Shown: one piece after another, positions 61,845-64,000 of the stretch | How the letters are laid out: each line of letters starts with the position of its first letter | Numbering within the stretch: position 1 is the first letter of the stretch | Program-made: the position numbers and the translations under genes | NCBI GenBank assembly: GCA_964578835.1 | Contig: CAZOEL010000028.1 | Coordinates: 1-64,000 of the forward strand | DNA length: 64,000 nt | Direction of reading: 5' to 3' | Source: CAZOEL01 sp964578835 | Lineage (GTDB): Bacteria; Desulfobacterota; Syntrophobacteria; Syntrophobacterales; Syntrophobacteraceae | Notes under the pieces: model-generated | What the model saw: only the letters and a program-made list of their open reading frames with translations | The model's database searches: none | What the model was told of the DNA's origin: nothing

Positions 61845-62660
61845 ATGACGTTGGGATCCTTGTTTTTGCTTTCATCCCGCCATACGCTCATGCTCGTGAA
61901 GGCTGCATGTCTGGCGCTCATCCTCTTCATTATTTTCTATGTTTCCTACACCTACCGAGGAAGAACAGGCGAAAAGCGCGAGTCTGAAAAACTCCTTGGG
62001 CAAGAGGCCCCAAAACCAAGCTTTTCCATGAAGGATTTTCATCTGGAGGACTTTGACGGGCGCCGTAAAGCCTTTTCTATTCGAGGCCATTCTCTTGTGA
62101 TCGAAAACAAGAAAGTTGGCTTTCTGCGCTTTGGTCTTCTCGATGTGGCCAGAGTCGAAAACGCCGAGATCGATATCTATCTCCCACCCGGGCAATCAGA
62201 GACTTTACCCGCCACTCGCCATGCGCCACAAGGCCCAACCGGGGACCACCGGCAAGCAGACGTCAAACCACTCGATTTCAACGGCCAACTGGGGATCTTT
62301 GCTGACAAGCGCATTGCCGAATTTGAGCTCTGCCCCGTACGGATGCGGATTCACGATGAGAAGGGGCTTCGTTCAATGGTGGAGAGTAGGTATGCCACCC
62401 TGGATTTAAAGAAGCGTTCACTCGCCTTCAGCGGCGCAGTTCGGGTCAGTTCGGGAAAAAGCCGACTGGCGACAGAGAGACTTTATTTTTTTTCAGGCGA
62501 TCTCAGATTCCAGGCGGATGGTTCGTTTGTTCTACAAACGCCAGATACGACAATGAGGGGGAAGAAGCTGGAAACCGATTTATTTCTTGAACCGGCGGCC
62601 AAGCCGGCGGTAGGAGGGGGTCAAGATGGTCAGTTTGTTTCAAAGAAGGGGCAAGAATAG
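61845..62660 (+). CDS. LptC-like membrane-anchored protein
   Basis: 271 residues. A membrane segment at about 19-35 (AACLALILFIIFYVSY) is followed by a periplasmic part with beta repeats of the LptC/LptA (OstA-like) kind: FSMKDFHLEDFDGRRKAFSI, IAEFELCPVRMRI, RSLAFSGAVRVSSGKSRLAT and DTTMRGKKLETDLFLEP. LptC passes lipopolysaccharide from the inner-membrane LptBFG complex to LptA. This protein is longer than typical LptC (about 190) and has a Pro/Gly-rich insert near 115-140. No lptA or lptB is in view. An alternative start is the ATG at 61890. It overlaps the next gene by 35 bp. Confidence 0.5.
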   Translation: MTLGSLFLLSSRHTLMLVKAACLALILFIIFYVSYTYRGRTGEKRESEKLLGQEAPKPSFSMKDFHLEDFDGRRKAFSIRGHSLVIENKKVGFLRFGLLDVARVENAEIDIYLPPGQSETLPATRHAPQGPTGDHRQADVKPLDFNGQLGIFADKRIAEFELCPVRMRIHDEKGLRSMVESRYATLDLKKRSLAFSGAVRVSSGKSRLATERLYFFSGDLRFQADGSFVLQTPDTTMRGKKLETDLFLEPAAKPAVGGGQDGQFVSKKGQE

Positions 62661-64000
62661 TCTAGCATTTGTATTGTGTCTTTTCGTTCTCTTTGCGATG
62701 GGGCCCGCCCATGCATCAGAGGAATCATCGGCTCTTGTCAATGAAGGCCGCGCGCTCTTATCCAATGGAAGGAATCCTGTTTACTCCGCGGCCCTTCCTG
62801 CGCACGCAAAGTTCGAGGCAGCCATTCAGGCCGATCCCACCGATCAGACAGCTCATTTTTTCTACGCTTTTAGCGGGTTGCTTGTCTTTGCGCTGGAAGA
62901 AGGGGATGGCGTTGGCCTGGATAATCTGGCAGAGCTTGCCTCAGCCATGGGCGCAGTTCGCTCCTCGAATGATTTTGTGAGCGAGGGTCCTCCATACCTA
63001 CCCCCGCTCGATGAAAACGGCAAGCTCGATCTCGCGTCGACTTGCCCGACAGGCTCTCAAACCATGGACTTCCTGAGCGGTCCGTTCCTGAATGCTCTGT
63101 CCGAGACAGCAGATCGTCTCCGTGATCATATCAAAAAAGACTGGCAAACGACTCTCACGACTGCCGAAATCGGGGGAGATTCTTCCGTTGAAATCGACTA
63201 TGGAGATGTGCTCCTCTTCAGATCTGCGCTCTCATTCGCCAAGTCCGCAATTCTGCTGGCCAGCGCCTACAATGTGGAAATCGATTACAGGAACCTTATA
63301 AACCTGTACAAGGTGAGCTTCCTCAACATTCAAAGAGATGTGCTGGATGCGTATTTAGATCTATTCAAGCTTTTGCCGAGCGGAGGAACGGAAGCTCTCA
63401 GCAATGCCAGGACAGCCTTTCTGGAAGGCATCGATCTCTACAGAAGCGCATATGCTTTTATCCTCGCCGAAACGGACAACCAGAACAATGATCTGGTGTA
63501 TCTCGGCGATCAGGAGGACAGGATAAAGGCTGACCACTTTCTGGACATCCTTCAGGAAATAGTTCAATCGCTACATGAGAACCGGATCGCCGAGCTTGTC
63601 TATACAAAAGAGACCTGGATTCTAACGGACGCTTTAGGCGAATCGTTTGAGCTTCGCATCAAGAAGGACTCGAAGGGCAACTGGCTGGATGTCTCGCTCG
63701 AGGGGAGAAACGTAACCAAATGGACCCTCGACGGCGCGACAGTAAAGATTCAGTATTCTTCTTTTTCATGGGACTATTGGTGCTCATGCAGTGGGACCAT
63801 GACCGGAACTTTCAGCGGAACGCACATCGATGGGAACTATATCGTATACTGCTGCTACGGCGCCCCGTCGATCAACTCCTATACGGGCGAGCTCCAGACT
63901 ACCGTAACCGATCCGTACGCCATTGACCTCAATCGAATTTTTGGCGGCCCAGAAAAAGCGCCGCTCGATATCAGAGCGGCTGCTCCAAGCTTCGGGTGGT
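62626..64000 (+). CDS. Secreted protein of unknown function, truncated by the window end
   Basis: At least 458 residues, open to the edge. A signal peptide (SLAFVLCLFVLFAMGPAHA) is followed by a tetratricopeptide-like helical region (about 30-80: LVNEGRALLS ... KFEAAIQADPTDQTAHFFYA), then more helices to about 320, and then a beta-rich part with Trp/Tyr/Cys (YWCSCSGTMTGTFSGTHIDG). It has no recognised catalytic motif. The ATG follows aggagggggtcaag and overlaps the LptC-like gene, so the two are probably one operon. The protein is likely periplasmic or outer-surface. Confidence 0.7.
   Translation, partial: MVSLFQRRGKNSLAFVLCLFVLFAMGPAHASEESSALVNEGRALLSNGRNPVYSAALPAHAKFEAAIQADPTDQTAHFFYAFSGLLVFALEEGDGVGLDNLAELASAMGAVRSSNDFVSEGPPYLPPLDENGKLDLASTCPTGSQTMDFLSGPFLNALSETADRLRDHIKKDWQTTLTTAEIGGDSSVEIDYGDVLLFRSALSFAKSAILLASAYNVEIDYRNLINLYKVSFLNIQRDVLDAYLDLFKLLPSGGTEALSNARTAFLEGIDLYRSAYAFILAETDNQNNDLVYLGDQEDRIKADHFLDILQEIVQSLHENRIAELVYTKETWILTDALGESFELRIKKDSKGNWLDVSLEGRNVTKWTLDGATVKIQYSSFSWDYWCSCSGTMTGTFSGTHIDGNYIVYCCYGAPSINSYTGELQTTVTDPYAIDLNRIFGGPEKAPLDIRAAAPSFGW

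Overview
The window looks like chromosomal DNA of a sulfate-reducing or syntrophic member of the Desulfobacterota (Syntrophobacter-like deltaproteobacterium). This is inferred from gene content: formate-tetrahydrofolate ligase, cyclohydrolase and FolD together; acetyl-CoA synthetase beside a CoA-transferase; a small Asr-type sulfite reductase with rubredoxins and a flavodoxin; and many PAS/GAF/HAMP sensor kinases. No rRNA or tRNA gene was recognised.

Layout. 0-3.9 kb is a repeat-rich stretch with a HigBA-type toxin-antitoxin pair, an RHS relic, an SDR oxidoreductase and a GNAT acetyltransferase. 4-13 kb carries a minus-strand housekeeping block, dnaN-gyrB-gyrA-gpsA-sensor kinase, with strong sigma70-like promoters before dnaN and gyrB but no dnaA or recF. 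13.8-17.3 kb is the C1/folate set fhs-fchA-folD, bounded by clear terminators. 17.5-19.6 kb has a cNMP/HDOD protein and an L,D-transpeptidase. 19.9-24.3 kb has acs and a CoA-transferase/GNAT fusion. 24.8-27.8 kb is a redox cluster: glutaredoxin-like protein, rubredoxin-like protein, TrxB, CX4C rubredoxin, flavodoxin and a small sulfite reductase. 28-40.4 kb is a signalling region: GGDEF, Fur/PerR, REC-kinase, acyltransferase, single REC, CheR, a 1480-residue HAMP-repeat hybrid kinase and a PAS kinase. 40.6-43.3 kb has a fused two-ATPase ECF-type protein with a His/Cys-rich linker and an outer-membrane protein with a structured leader.

43.8-59.3 kb is a complete type I-E CRISPR-Cas locus: WYL regulator, cas3-cas8e-cse2-cas7e-cas5e-cas6e-cas1-cas2, a short A/T-rich leader, then an array of 97 repeats of 29 bp at a constant 61-bp period. 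The last two repeats are mutated, and a strongly degenerated repeat lies about 0.3 kb further on. 59.7-64 kb has a PAS/zinc-ribbon protein, a ParB-like protein, an LptC-like protein and the start of a secreted protein cut by the window edge.

The least expected signal is a set of short non-coding repeat families with terminal inverted repeats (named A, B, C, D and F here). One B element is nested inside an A element. The end of A supplies the last codons and the stop of two unrelated genes. D fits exactly between the stop codons of two convergent genes. No wholly new multi-gene system could be demonstrated; the best candidates for follow-up are these repeats, the eroded end of the CRISPR array, the metal-linker ABC protein with its attenuator-like upstream neighbour, and the redox cluster.
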